DNA of 64,000 nt from Candidatus Obscuribacter sp. (GTDB lineage: Bacteria > Cyanobacteriota > Vampirovibrionia > Obscuribacterales > Obscuribacteraceae): the NCBI GenBank assembly GCA_021772095.1, contig JADYXR010000128.1, positions 124,001 through 188,000 on the forward strand, given 5' to 3'. The notes under the pieces were generated by a model. That model searched no databases and was not told where the DNA came from. It was given only the letters and a program-made list of their open reading frames with translations. Position numbers and translations under genes: made by a program. Shown here one piece after another: positions 27,600-36,775 of the stretch (position 1 is the first letter of the stretch; each line of letters opens with the position of its first letter).

Positions 27600-28583
27600 T
27601 TAGCGCACAGCTGCTGCTGTGGCTGCGTGCAGCCGTTCTTTCAAAGCGGCCGATGCTGTTTCCACAGCAAATCGAGCAGCCGGAGTTTCCGCCAGCGCAT
27701 GCAACATCACGAAGTCGTGGATCGTTCCTAAACAGCGAGCTGCTCTGACTTCCACACCAGCTTCGATTAGTTTATGCGCATAAGCTTCACCTTCATCACG
27801 AAGCACATCGAACTCAGCAGTGAACACCATAGCTGGTGGCAGACCCTTTAACTGCTCCACGGTCGCGAGTAGCGGACTGACTGTTGGTTTCTTGCGTTCG
27901 GCGTCATTGCTGGTGTAATGATTCCAGAACCACTTCATTGCTTGACGTGAAAGAAAATGTTTCGTTTCGAACTTATTGTATGATTCCGTTTCGAAATTAG
28001 CTTCAGTGACAGGGTAAAACAAAACCTGGAAATCGATCCGAGGTCCGCTTCTCTCCTTGCATAGCATGGTCACGGCGGTTGCCATGTTTCCACCGACACT
28101 GTCACCGGCGATTGCCATCTTCGAGGCGTCAATGTTCAACTTCTTGGCGTTGTCAGCGATATGTTTGGCGACGACGTAACACTCTTCAATTGCCGTTGGG
28201 TACTTGGCTTCAGGCGAAAGGCTGTAGTTCACAAACACTACTGCAGCGTGCGCTCTATTGGCAAGCTCCAAAACCAGACGATCGTGTGATTCCCAACCAC
28301 CGAGAACCCAACCGGCTCCATGTACATAAATAATCGCAGGAAGTGCTTCGCTAGCGCCTTTCGGACGAGCGATCCGAACCGAGACATCACCGTTCGGTCC
28401 GCCTGGCACCATTACATCTTCAATATCGGCAGGCAACTTTTTGACATCGCTGCTTTGCGCTTTTGTTAAAAACTGGCGCGCGTCCTCGACACTCATCTCA
28501 AAAATTTGGGGACCGGTTCCGGAGTTGACCTCGTCCAGGAACTTCCGCGTGGTTGCCTCGATGCCGTTGCTGAGTGTGCTCAT
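27600..28583 (-). CDS. Alpha/beta hydrolase of the hormone-sensitive lipase family
   Basis: This is a cytoplasmic esterase or lipase of the HSL (family IV) group, 327 residues from ATG 28583. That start has GGAG six bases upstream, unlike the first ATG at 28625. The oxyanion motif is IYVHGAGWVLGGW, a variant of HGGGW. The nucleophile elbow is GDSVGGN. The acid is in FDVLRDEGEAY, and the histidine is in GTIHDFVMLH. All triad positions are present. The natural substrate is an ester that cannot be specified. It lies within a run of membrane glycosyltransferase-like genes on the same strand. Confidence 0.92.
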   Translation of the reverse strand: MSTLSNGIEATTRKFLDEVNSGTGPQIFEMSVEDARQFLTKAQSSDVKKLPADIEDVMVPGGPNGDVSVRIARPKGASEALPAIIYVHGAGWVLGGWESHDRLVLELANRAHAAVVFVNYSLSPEAKYPTAIEECYVVAKHIADNAKKLNIDASKMAIAGDSVGGNMATAVTMLCKERSGPRIDFQVLFYPVTEANFETESYNKFETKHFLSRQAMKWFWNHYTSNDAERKKPTVSPLLATVEQLKGLPPAMVFTAEFDVLRDEGEAYAHKLIEAGVEVRAARCLGTIHDFVMLHALAETPAARFAVETASAALKERLHAATAAAVR

Positions 28584-28643
28584 GACTTGCTCCATGTGAG
28601 GTAGCCCGTTAGTATACCTTCGCATGCCCGGAGTTGATCATTG

Positions 28644-30020
28644 TTAGCGGAAGATATTCACGTCGAAATGCCAAACTGGATAAAGCATGCAAAGGCTATA
28701 GACGCCTGCCACCACATTCAGTACCACGAACAAGAAGACGGCGGCATTACCGATTCGGCCAAAACGACTGAGACCACCGACAATGAGAGCGGCAATGCAC
28801 GCTTCGCTCGGGAACAGATAGCGCCCCTGTGGCGGTCCGGTCGCGTTCAATGCGGTAGATGCTGCTACCAGCGCGAGGAAGTTGAACACAAAAGCGGAGC
28901 CGACCAATAGCCACATGGCGATTTGAATTTTCTTTTCGTCGCTTGATTGCAGAGGTTTACGGATCCACTCAACCACTGCGGCGAGCGCCCAGCCAACAGC
29001 AGACAAAGTCACGCTGAGCGAAAACAGTTTGTAAATGCGCGAAGGCAGAAGGCGGTCCATATTTCCCAAGTTGCCAACGTAACTCAAGAACGCGCAGTAG
29101 CGCCAATCCGCATTATCAATGACGGGCCATTTATATAGTTGCGCCGGCTTGCCCCAGTGCGCCCACCAGAGTTCCAGCATCGTTCGCATGCCTAACAAAT
29201 CGCCGTTAAACGCAAAGTAATTGCGCACGTAGAACGGCAACGCCAGGGCCGCTGAGAGCGATGCCATAATGGCAAGCTTTTTCAAAACCAGGCGAATGTT
29301 TTCTCGATGAAAAACAAAAGCAGTGACGACCGCTCCAAGAAGCACCGGAAACATGCAGTACGACGTTGGTTTACTCAACGCAAGACAACCGCCCAAAACC
29401 CCGATAGCGACTGCAAGTTTAGAACTGATACCGCGCCTGACCGCCACCAAAGCGGCATAGACGACCAGTGTCGCAACTGCCATAGAGGCAGAATCATTGT
29501 TGGAATAGCCGTTCACGAACGCAAGTTGCGCGTGGAACACTAAATACAGAGGCACCGCCAGCGCCACCAGTTTCGAATCGGGAAACAATTGCTTGCCAAT
29601 TCCGCGACCAGCCAAAACACTGACAATGCCCATTAACAAACTGCCGAAGCGGTATGCCAGAGGAGCGTTAAAAAATGGCATCAGCTTCGCGCACAACAAA
29701 TGCGGCAGATAGCTAAACGGTGAAAGAGCACCATAATAAGCGGAGTCGGCCTCTTTGACCATATCGGTCAATTCGGGCAGTCGCATGTTCCGAAACAAGA
29801 ACTCGAGAACCCAATAGTGAGCGCCTTCGTCAGGCGCTTGACTGATCGGAATCATGAAGATCCACGGCAATCGCATTGATACCGTCAGCAGAACCAACAC
29901 GGCAATTTCAATGCCGGAACTATTCAAAATCGACTTCAGGAAAGACGCCGGCGAAGCAGTCGCAGAACTCGTATCTTCGGTCTTCGCAAGCGGCGCGTCG
30001 GTTGCTGTCGTTGCTTCCAT
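28644..30020 (-). CDS. Polytopic membrane protein of the DUF2142 type
   Basis: The 458-residue protein has about eleven membrane segments. The first loop contains IPISQAPDEGAHYWVLEFL, and the PDE-x-H pattern is typical of DUF2142 proteins, which are predicted GT-C-like glycosyltransferases found in polysaccharide loci. A disordered Thr/Ala/Ser-rich N-terminus of about 30 residues precedes the first helix. The ATG at 30018-30020 directly follows the TAG of the upstream gene (TAGATG), so the two are translationally coupled. The substrate is unknown. Confidence 0.83.
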   Translation of the reverse strand: MEATTATDAPLAKTEDTSSATASPASFLKSILNSSGIEIAVLVLLTVSMRLPWIFMIPISQAPDEGAHYWVLEFLFRNMRLPELTDMVKEADSAYYGALSPFSYLPHLLCAKLMPFFNAPLAYRFGSLLMGIVSVLAGRGIGKQLFPDSKLVALAVPLYLVFHAQLAFVNGYSNNDSASMAVATLVVYAALVAVRRGISSKLAVAIGVLGGCLALSKPTSYCMFPVLLGAVVTAFVFHRENIRLVLKKLAIMASLSAALALPFYVRNYFAFNGDLLGMRTMLELWWAHWGKPAQLYKWPVIDNADWRYCAFLSYVGNLGNMDRLLPSRIYKLFSLSVTLSAVGWALAAVVEWIRKPLQSSDEKKIQIAMWLLVGSAFVFNFLALVAASTALNATGPPQGRYLFPSEACIAALIVGGLSRFGRIGNAAVFLFVVLNVVAGVYSLCMLYPVWHFDVNIFR

Positions 30021-31904
30021 CTATCGAGTGACTCCGCCGGTCTGCGTTTCACCGGGGCTCAATGGCGCCAACACACCATTTTTCTTTTTGCGCGTGCCGT
30101 GAGCTACTTGCTTTTTCCAATCGGCAATCGCACTGGCAGCCAGTCCGAAGTGTGTGCCTTCTGTCTCGACGATCTTGATGAAGTGTTTCGGTCCATTGAC
30201 TCGTTGCACTGTAGTCAATCCAGGCGTGACCAGGACTAAGTTTTTAAACGGATATTCAGCACAAGCAAACCCGAGCGCGATATCTTGAACACAGTCACTC
30301 CCGATAGCCATACGTTCCGACACCACACCACCTTTGATATCACTTCGTCCGAGCGCGAGATGCAAGGCTTCTTCGAAGTCCCAGGTGCCATCAAATACTG
30401 GGCTGGCGTTTACATATCGCGGGCAGTTCATTAGAACCACGCTGTCGACATTGTCGAACTCACTTTTTCTCGCCTGTAACGCATCGAAAGTTCTTTGCTG
30501 AACAGACCACGAGACCTCCCAGGGCTTGCTCAAGCCCCAGTTCGCCAGCGCGAACACAACCAGAAGACTACTCAGAGTGATTGCAGACGCAAACAATTTT
30601 GTCTTGTAAAAGTTACGACCTGCCAGAGTCAAAACCGCGATTCCCGCAATCATGATCGACAAACCGAAGGCAGCACCTGTGTTTATGCGATTAACCAATG
30701 TGATCAGCGTGGGAGTATATTCAGGGTTCAATCCGAAAATTGAATACGAAATAATCGCGGTGAACAAACCGAGTGCGATCAACATGAATGCCGGTCCACG
30801 TTTGTAAACGCCGCCTGGAGCGGTTATCAACGCACCAACCAGGACAAGCGCGGTAAGAGAAGCCAGACGAATTAGCACACCGGAAGTGAAACCTTCGGTG
30901 CGCGCGAAATCCGAAACGTGGGCTGAGATGAAAGGAGCCGTGACGACGGGCGAGACCACGCGCAGACCTTCAGCAATGGTTCCGGCGATCAAGGTTGGAT
31001 CAAAATGGATTTTGTGCAGTGCTGCTTTCATGATCAGTGGAACGACATATCGCTGATACAGAATCAAGCTGGCAATCAGACCAGCATACGGGAGACTATG
31101 AAGAATCGCCGCCCGCCCAGCTGGAAGGAGATTTTTCAAATCGCGGGTCATGACCACATATGCCACCACATTCAAAGCACAAAGCGGAAGAAATGGTTCG
31201 TAGCCGTAAATACTGAACGCAAATGACGCGTAAGCGAATAGCAACCAAAGCGGCTTGTGTCGTGAACCTACAGCTTTGAGCGTCGCCCACAGACTGCCCA
31301 GGTATGAAGTCAGGCTCAACGAAACACAACTGCATACAGCCCAATAGTGAGTTGAATCATGAACAGGGTAAGTCAAGAAAAACATGGAGGCGACAAAGCC
31401 GGCAAGACGATTAGCTGCTAGCCTCGCAACAATAAGATAGATGAGAAAGGTGGAGGCCACTTCCATAACGAGGTTCGAAAGTCGCCAACCAAACGGGTCG
31501 GTTCCACTAAAATAGAAAACTGTTCCGAAGTGTAGCGCTTCGATCGGTCGAATGATAACGCGCGGATCGGTCGTCAGATATTTGTAGACCAGGTCGAAAT
31601 AGCCCTGCGGTCCAAAGCTCAGTTGCCTGAGCATCAGCCAATCATCGAGGTAAAACCCTGTGCGTTTATACGCTCCGCCAAAATTGATCAGTTCGACCGC
31701 GATGATTATGGCAAGAACTGCCGCCGCAACTAGAGCTGGTTTACGCTCGCAAAAATCCGTCCAACCTTTGCGGTCAGAAGCAATTACATTCGAAACTGGT
31801 ACCGCACCATCGCTGGTACCAGTAGGTGGCGACGCCACATTCATCTGACAATCACTCGTTCGAGCCAATGAAACGGTAGATGAAACAGTTGTCAACTTTA
31901 GCAA
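30021..31904 (-). CDS. Polytopic membrane protein, glycosyltransferase-like
   Basis: The 627-residue protein has about twelve hydrophobic segments after an N-terminal region of about 50 residues. The first loop (YKRTGFYLDDWLMLRQLSFG) carries a DDW motif, as in many bacterial GT-C-like envelope proteins. A C-terminal soluble region of about 170 residues ends in a basic RKKKNG stretch. The start is uncertain: TTG 31904 gives the full frame and ATG 31844 is an alternative, neither with a good ribosome site. It is coupled to the DUF2142-type gene downstream. The 181 bases upstream to cysQ should contain both divergent promoters. Confidence 0.78.
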   Translation of the reverse strand: MLKLTTVSSTVSLARTSDCQMNVASPPTGTSDGAVPVSNVIASDRKGWTDFCERKPALVAAAVLAIIIAVELINFGGAYKRTGFYLDDWLMLRQLSFGPQGYFDLVYKYLTTDPRVIIRPIEALHFGTVFYFSGTDPFGWRLSNLVMEVASTFLIYLIVARLAANRLAGFVASMFFLTYPVHDSTHYWAVCSCVSLSLTSYLGSLWATLKAVGSRHKPLWLLFAYASFAFSIYGYEPFLPLCALNVVAYVVMTRDLKNLLPAGRAAILHSLPYAGLIASLILYQRYVVPLIMKAALHKIHFDPTLIAGTIAEGLRVVSPVVTAPFISAHVSDFARTEGFTSGVLIRLASLTALVLVGALITAPGGVYKRGPAFMLIALGLFTAIISYSIFGLNPEYTPTLITLVNRINTGAAFGLSIMIAGIAVLTLAGRNFYKTKLFASAITLSSLLVVFALANWGLSKPWEVSWSVQQRTFDALQARKSEFDNVDSVVLMNCPRYVNASPVFDGTWDFEEALHLALGRSDIKGGVVSERMAIGSDCVQDIALGFACAEYPFKNLVLVTPGLTTVQRVNGPKHFIKIVETEGTHFGLAASAIADWKKQVAHGTRKKKNGVLAPLSPGETQTGGVTR

Positions 31905-32085
31905 AGTCTATCTCTGTTTCACTTAGCTAAAGTTCATAAGAGGTACACCCCCATGCCGGCGGGGCGCAGCCAATGAGTCACAGCCAGGCTTAAAACGATT
32001 AAATGTGCTTGTTTAAATCGCAACATATGATGCATTAAACAAGCCGCAGCAAAGCGCGGTCCGAGCGAAAAGCAGAGGAATCGAA

Positions 32086-32916
32086 ATGACCAAGAGCGCA
32101 CAACTAGTCAGTGAAGCCGGCACTACCGTCTTGAACATCACCGCCGCTGACGTCCAGATCGACGCACTGAAAGTCGTTGAAATAGCGCTGCAAGCGGGCG
32201 TCGAAGTCATGGCGATTTACAAAACGGATTTCACCGTCGAGCATAAAGCAGACGAAAGCCCGCTCACAGAGGCTGATCTCGCGGCCAATCGAATTATCAA
32301 AGATGGCTTGAACAAGCTGACGCCGACAATTCCGATTCTGTCAGAAGAATCGTTAGTCGAATGGGAAATCAGAAAGGACTGGCAATATCTCTGGTGCGTC
32401 GATCCCGTGGACGGCACCAAGGAATTCGTCAATCGAACTGATGAGTTCACTATCAACATCGCTCTTGTCGAAGGAAATAGACCGATACTAGGGGTGGTGC
32501 ACGCACCAGCCTTAGGCGTGACCTACTTTGCCACTCTTAATGGTGGCGCCTTCAAAATAGTAAATGGCGGAGAACCTTTTCGAATCACCGCCCGCCCACT
32601 GCCAATCGATGGACCGATTCGAGTCGTCGGCAGCCGTTCTCATCAATCGACCGCGATGGTCGAATATATGAATAAGTTGAACGAAACCAGAAAAGAAATC
32701 GATTTCGTTAAGTCCGGCAGCGCACTCAAGTTTTGTTTAGTCGCTGACGGGACCGCTGACATGTACCCGCGCCTTGCACCCACGTCAGAGTGGGATACAG
32801 CGGCTGGACATATCGTCGTCAAGGAAAGCGGCAAGACCGTTGTTCAATATGGTTTAGAAGAAGAGCTGGTTTACAACAAGCAGGATTTGCTGAACCCCTG
32901 GTTCATCTGCTCCTAG
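32086..32916 (+). CDS. cysQ: 3'(2'),5'-bisphosphate nucleotidase, CysQ-like inositol monophosphatase family
   Basis: CysQ enzymes hydrolyse PAP, the by-product of PAPS-using reactions, to AMP in the cytoplasm. The 276-residue protein has the Li-sensitive phosphatase signatures: ADESPLTEADLAAN (near 52), LSEES, and the metal site WCVDPVDGTKEFV (about 104-116). The C-terminal SEWDTAAGHIVV (about 227-238) supplies the last aspartate. The GTKEF variant of the second motif favours CysQ over inositol monophosphatase. ATG has AGAGGAA upstream. Functionally it fits with cysD, cysNC and three sulfotransferase genes 18-28 kb away. It ends 16 bases from the convergent DUF2490 gene. Confidence 0.9.
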   Translation: MTKSAQLVSEAGTTVLNITAADVQIDALKVVEIALQAGVEVMAIYKTDFTVEHKADESPLTEADLAANRIIKDGLNKLTPTIPILSEESLVEWEIRKDWQYLWCVDPVDGTKEFVNRTDEFTINIALVEGNRPILGVVHAPALGVTYFATLNGGAFKIVNGGEPFRITARPLPIDGPIRVVGSRSHQSTAMVEYMNKLNETRKEIDFVKSGSALKFCLVADGTADMYPRLAPTSEWDTAAGHIVVKESGKTVVQYGLEEELVYNKQDLLNPWFICS

Positions 32917-32932
32917 ATTTAACGACCGTTGT

Positions 32933-33595
32933 CTAGATAAGACTGGCTAATTGAACGACCAGCTGACGACGCTTCTCGTCGTCGACGTCCGTCTTGTTTA
33001 TATACTCAACGCGATAGCCGCATTCCAGAGTTTGATTTCTATTGATCGAGTATCCTAACCCCGCAAAAATTCGGTTACGGTCAACTCCTTGCACAGGTCC
33101 GTCCGGTATCGTATTCAGTGTCAAGAAAAGTTCGTCAGAATAGACCACTGAGAACTTTGTAGAAGCAATCCGCTGGCTTGATTTAAGCATCAAGCGGGCG
33201 CGAATGGAATCGCCTTCTTTGCCGGTAAAATGCCGCTCTTCCAAGCGCAGCCGAGCAGACAATGTGTAGCTACGTTTTTTGGTTTGGGCTTGCAATTGCT
33301 GCCATATTCGATTTTCGTGGTTGCGAAACGGTTGATAATTATCGACGGAATCAAAACCAAGAGTTCCGGTCAGATTTCTTGTCAGCTTTCGTTGAATTCC
33401 AGATCTGACAATGCACTGATCGACACCACCATTATCGGTTCCAAAACGAGGACTAATATCGCCAATCAAGCTGGTCTTCTCGGAAACTTTGTACTGAGTG
33501 GGCGCATGCAACCAGATCTGTTCGAGCCCTGACATTGCCATTGCAGGCGGTGCCACCACAAAAAGAAGAATCAGAGCTATAAGTGACTGGCGCAA
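32933..33595 (-). CDS. DUF2490-type exported protein, probable outer-membrane beta barrel
   Basis: The 220-residue protein starts at TTG 33595 with AAAGGAG five bases upstream. A signal peptide (LIALILLFVVAPPAMAMS) precedes a mature part of alternating polar/hydrophobic strands. LEQIWLHAPTQYKVSEKTSL at the start and a C-terminal YRVEYINKTDVDD match the DUF2490 pattern. The predicted strand content and size fit a small outer-membrane barrel, consistent with a two-membrane envelope. The function is unknown. It converges on cysQ. Confidence 0.8.
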   Translation of the reverse strand: MRQSLIALILLFVVAPPAMAMSGLEQIWLHAPTQYKVSEKTSLIGDISPRFGTDNGGVDQCIVRSGIQRKLTRNLTGTLGFDSVDNYQPFRNHENRIWQQLQAQTKKRSYTLSARLRLEERHFTGKEGDSIRARLMLKSSQRIASTKFSVVYSDELFLTLNTIPDGPVQGVDRNRIFAGLGYSINRNQTLECGYRVEYINKTDVDDEKRRQLVVQLASLI

Positions 33596-33750
33596 AATGT
33601 CTCCTTTGTGGACGCGCTTAAGAAGCCTCTTTCGAAGCCGATGATTATCTAGATTTACTTTTTTGCCGAACCGCTCAAAGGAAATTCAAAACAAAGTTCA
33701 AAACAAAACTTTGAGCAAAGCGGTCCGCAATACGTTTGTTTCATAGCCGC

Positions 33751-33829
33751 TGAAACCCCGTTGAGAACCGAGGCTAGTGAACTTAAAACTATTAAACTTG
33801 AAACTTCGTTGAGAACGCGGTTAGTGAAC
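33751..33829. repeat. Imperfect direct repeat, two copies 48 bases apart
   Basis: Two copies of a sequence of about 31-32 bases lie at 33751-33782 and 33799-33829. Both read TGAAAC, two variable bases, CGTTGAGAAC, a variable GC-rich stretch, TAGTGAAC. The second overlaps the stop codon of the TauE/SafE gene, which reads from the minus strand. The first lies in the 225-base gap before the DUF2490 gene start. It may be a local tandem duplication at the gene end. Confidence 0.6.
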
Positions 33830-34633
33830 CGAAGACTGCGTTGATACAGCAATTATTATCGAATGGACTTGAGCAATTTGTTCTGGAATTTGATTGATAT
33901 TTCGCAAACTCAGAAAAACAATGAGCACTCCGACGGCGGCCATCAGCGGCTTGGGCTGCACGTGTTTACATGCGACCGCTGCTATCGGTGCGGCCAGAAG
34001 TCCGCCGATAACCAGACCAACGATTGCGGTTAGATAAACACTGCCGAGTGTAAAAAAGAAAGTCGCAGAAGTAGCAAGAGCGACGAAAAATTCTGCCGTG
34101 TTAACGGAGCCTATGACGAATCGCGGGCTGTTGCCTTTCGCGACCAGAGTCGAAGTGACGACCGGGCCCCAACCTCCGCCACCAACAGCATCAACAAATC
34201 CGCCGATGAATCCCAGAGGTCCGAGTTTGGTTTCCTTAGGTTGTGCACTCACTTTCTTGAACACTTTTGAAAGTATGACGAGCCCCATGATTAGTAGATA
34301 TACCGATATCCATGGCTTAACTGCATCGCCAGGAAAGCTACTTAATATGTAAGCACCCACGATACCGCCGATGACACCAGGGATAACCAGTCTTTTGAAG
34401 AAGTTCTTGTCGATATTGCCTTCTCTATAATGGCAAACTGCAGACGCCGCAGTCGTGAAGAGCTCGGCGGTGTGCACACTAGCGCTGGCTGTTGCCGGCG
34501 CAGTTCCCAAGCAAAGCAACAACGTAGTGCAACTAACTCCATACGCCATGCCTAAGGTTCCGTCGATTAATTGCGCGATGAAACCCGCGATGGTAAAGAA
34601 CCAGAGATTATTGTCAGACAAAACTTCGAACAT
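33821..34633 (-). CDS. TauE/SafE (TSUP) family membrane transporter
   Basis: The 270-residue protein has about eight membrane segments in two related halves. Each half begins with a TSUP-type signature: IAQLIDGTLGMAYGVSC at about 18, and FIGGFVDAVGGGGWGPV at about 147. Family members export sulfite, sulfoacetate or other small organic sulfur anions. Exact cargo is not predictable. AAAGGTG lies upstream of the ATG. The Rrf2-type regulator gene just upstream is in the same orientation (92 bases between), so it may control this transporter. The overall theme with CysQ is sulfur handling, which is an inference. Confidence 0.9.
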   Translation of the reverse strand: MFEVLSDNNLWFFTIAGFIAQLIDGTLGMAYGVSCTTLLLCLGTAPATASASVHTAELFTTAASAVCHYREGNIDKNFFKRLVIPGVIGGIVGAYILSSFPGDAVKPWISVYLLIMGLVILSKVFKKVSAQPKETKLGPLGFIGGFVDAVGGGGWGPVVTSTLVAKGNSPRFVIGSVNTAEFFVALATSATFFFTLGSVYLTAIVGLVIGGLLAAPIAAVACKHVQPKPLMAAVGVLIVFLSLRNINQIPEQIAQVHSIIIAVSTQSSVH

Positions 34634-34725
34634 GGATTCCGGGCACCTTTCGCCTTGAGTAAGGCGGATGACATTTAAATTGCGTAATTGAAATTGATTT
34701 GAAAAACGGATTGGTCTTGTGGCAG

Positions 34726-35142
34726 TTACTTTTGCAGCAATTCTTCAAGAGTAGTTTTGTCGAGAATATTGGAGATTGAATCACGCACAGTTCGCATCAG
34801 CATTCGTAATCGACAACTATCAGGTTCAGGACAACTCGGACACGGCTCATAAGCCGTCACTGAAGCGCACTGGATCGGCGCCAGAGGACCGTCCATCAGC
34901 CGCGCCACTTCTCCAATCGTGATTTCGTTTGCCGGGCGATTAAGGACATAGCCACCATGCGCTCCTCGACGACTTCGCAACAACCCGCCGTTTTTGAGAA
35001 CGAGCAAAATTTGGTTGAGAAACGGTTCTGGAATTTGAGCATACTTGGCTATCTCCGATGTAGTCACACCAGTGGGGGCGGATTTTCCGCCGAGATACAT
35101 TAAGGCTTTAATTGCGTATTCACCCCGCCGGGAAACCTTCAT
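34726..35142 (-). CDS. Rrf2-family transcription regulator with cysteine cluster
   Basis: The winged-helix protein of about 138 residues starts MKVSRRGEYAIKALMYLG, which is the classic Rrf2 N-terminus. A recognition region (EPFLNQILLVLKNGGLLRSRRGAHGGY) follows. Cys92, Cys101, Cys104 and Cys110 lie in the loop where IscR and NsrR bind an Fe-S cluster, so redox or Fe-S sensing is plausible. The frame is open to 35202, but the ATG at 35142 aligns with the family start. The target is unknown. The adjacent TauE/SafE gene is the obvious candidate. An inverted repeat TGACAT-CAA-ATGTCA about 100 bases upstream could be an operator. Confidence 0.9.
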   Translation of the reverse strand: MKVSRRGEYAIKALMYLGGKSAPTGVTTSEIAKYAQIPEPFLNQILLVLKNGGLLRSRRGAHGGYVLNRPANEITIGEVARLMDGPLAPIQCASVTAYEPCPSCPEPDSCRLRMLMRTVRDSISNILDKTTLEELLQK

Positions 35143-35246
35143 GACCTGGTATTGGCTATCTCCTGAATCTGGTTTTTCAATGTTGAGTGATTTGGTCAAC
35201 ATTCAACGCGCTCATGTTGACAGGAAGGATAATCCCGCGCAATCCT

Positions 35247-35261
35247 TGACATCAAATGTCA
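35247..35261. promoter_or_regulatory. Candidate operator upstream of the Rrf2 gene
   Basis: TGACAT and ATGTCA form a 6-bp inverted repeat with a 3-base centre in the 268-base gap upstream of the Rrf2-type gene. Rrf2 regulators bind dyad sites and often autoregulate. No consensus for this protein is known, so this is only positional and symmetry evidence. Confidence 0.3.
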
Positions 35262-35451
35262 CACACCAAGCCGCCAGAAGTGTCGCCCGTGCCGGATATG
35301 ACATCTCAACACTTCTTACCTAGGCGCTGCAAGCTTCTGACAAAGGATCGTTTAGCTACATATGTGCTGTTCAATTTCAGAATTGAACCGGCTCGAGTGG
35401 GCGAATGGGCGTGACGGTTTGCCGTTCGAACTTATTCGTCCATGTTGACAT

Positions 35452-35477
35452 GTTAAAAAATCGGACAGTTTTATGAC
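35452..35477. repeat. Degenerate palindromic repeat unit at a gene 3' end
   Basis: This 26-base unit reads GTTAAAAAATCGGACAG on the plus strand and ends TTTTATGAC. On the minus strand it reads GTCATAAAACTGTCCGA followed by TTTTTT. It overlaps the stop codon of the CorC/HlyC-type gene ending at 35471. On the minus strand it has a T run right after the core, so it may help end that transcript. Confidence 0.65.
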
Positions 35478-36775
35478 GACTTACTCTTCTTCAGTTCCGT
35501 CGACGGCAACTTCGAAATCAAACAAAGCTGCGCCGCTCGCTGCTCGACGCGCACAACAACGATTGAAACCGACTCGTACACAATCCGTTCGCCTTCGCGA
35601 GGTGGACGGTTCAACTGATCAAGAACAAGGCCGCTCACGGTCGTCACATCTTCATGTGTCAGAACTATTCCCAACTGTTCAGCAACTTCGTCCAATCGCA
35701 CCGTGCCGGCCACTCGAAGCGAGCCGTCAGAAAGTTTTTCGATATCAGCGGCTTCTTCAGAATCGTACTCACCCAGTACTTCCTCGAAAATATCCCGGAT
35801 AGTAATGAATCCAGCAGTACCGCCGTACTCGTCGAGCACGATGGCCATGTGCGTGCTGTACTCCTTCATCGCATCCAGGACAGTTTGAATCGGAGCAGAG
35901 CATGGCAGGAAGGGCACCGGCCGTAGTGGCAATACACATACGCCTTCCGTGTCCAAAAGCGATCCTAAATCTTTGATATGAACAGCTCCAACGATATTGT
36001 CTTTGTCAGTTTGATAAACCGGATATCTGGTGTGAAGCGTGTGGGTGAGCAGGTCTCGAATTTGGGCGGCGGTTGGGCGCATCGGCAATGCCACCATGTG
36101 CACACGTGGAACCATAATGTCTTCAGCGATGCGCTCACCGAAGTCGAACAGCTCTTTGATCATGTTGCCCATTTGATCGCTTAGAATGCCTTCGGTTTCG
36201 CTTTCCTGGACTATGAATTCAATCTCTTCGGGAGTGAACGCGGCGATGCTGGAAACGCTGCGATCGATGCCTATTCCTCGTAGAAGAAAGTTGCTCGTTC
36301 CGTTCAACACGATAATAATCGGCCAAAACAAACGAGTAAAAAACGACATCGGTTCGACAAGCATAAATAGAAATGCTTGCGAACTCTGCAAGGCAAGCGA
36401 CTTGGGAACCATCTCGCCAAGCACAATATGGAAGTAAGTCAGGATGAAAATTGCCAGCGCGCTGGAAACCGCGTGGATGGAAACAGCCTGGATGAAGTTG
36501 CCTTGTTCGAGGAAGGAGTGCAGCCAGTGCGCGATTGATTGTTCACCATACATACCTAGACCAAGGCTCGCTATGGTAATTCCAACTTGCGCGGTGGCAA
36601 TGTATTGATCCTGGCGCACCGGTTCTTTAAGTATGCCAAGCACCTTTGCTGCGCGTGCAGAACCCGCCTGCGCCATGCCTTCAATGGTGACGCGCGGCGC
36701 AGAAACAATGGCGAACTCTGACGCAACAAACATGGCGTTGATCAAAATCAAGAAAATGATAATGAAGATTTCCAT
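35471..36775 (-). CDS. CNNM/CorC/HlyC-type membrane protein with CBS domains (copy 2)
   Basis: The 434-residue protein has an N-terminal CNNM membrane domain of four hydrophobic segments (about residues 1-170), a CBS pair (from IMVPRVHMVALP near 220 to about 340) and a C-terminal CorC_HlyC/transporter-associated domain (GSLRVAGTVRLDEVAEQLG). The family includes Mg2+/Co2+ efflux or homeostasis proteins; the name hemolysin is historical. The ATG overlaps the previous gene stop by one base (TAATG), so the two are co-translated. It is clearly a paralogue of the gene upstream. Confidence 0.92.
   Translation of the reverse strand: MEIFIIIFLILINAMFVASEFAIVSAPRVTIEGMAQAGSARAAKVLGILKEPVRQDQYIATAQVGITIASLGLGMYGEQSIAHWLHSFLEQGNFIQAVSIHAVSSALAIFILTYFHIVLGEMVPKSLALQSSQAFLFMLVEPMSFFTRLFWPIIIVLNGTSNFLLRGIGIDRSVSSIAAFTPEEIEFIVQESETEGILSDQMGNMIKELFDFGERIAEDIMVPRVHMVALPMRPTAAQIRDLLTHTLHTRYPVYQTDKDNIVGAVHIKDLGSLLDTEGVCVLPLRPVPFLPCSAPIQTVLDAMKEYSTHMAIVLDEYGGTAGFITIRDIFEEVLGEYDSEEAADIEKLSDGSLRVAGTVRLDEVAEQLGIVLTHEDVTTVSGLVLDQLNRPPREGERIVYESVSIVVVRVEQRAAQLCLISKLPSTELKKSKSS

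Noticed and set aside
33655-33852. Minus-strand 65-codon frame after the TauE/SafE gene
   Set aside because: It is formed mostly from the direct repeats, has no ribosome site and no plausible protein pattern.
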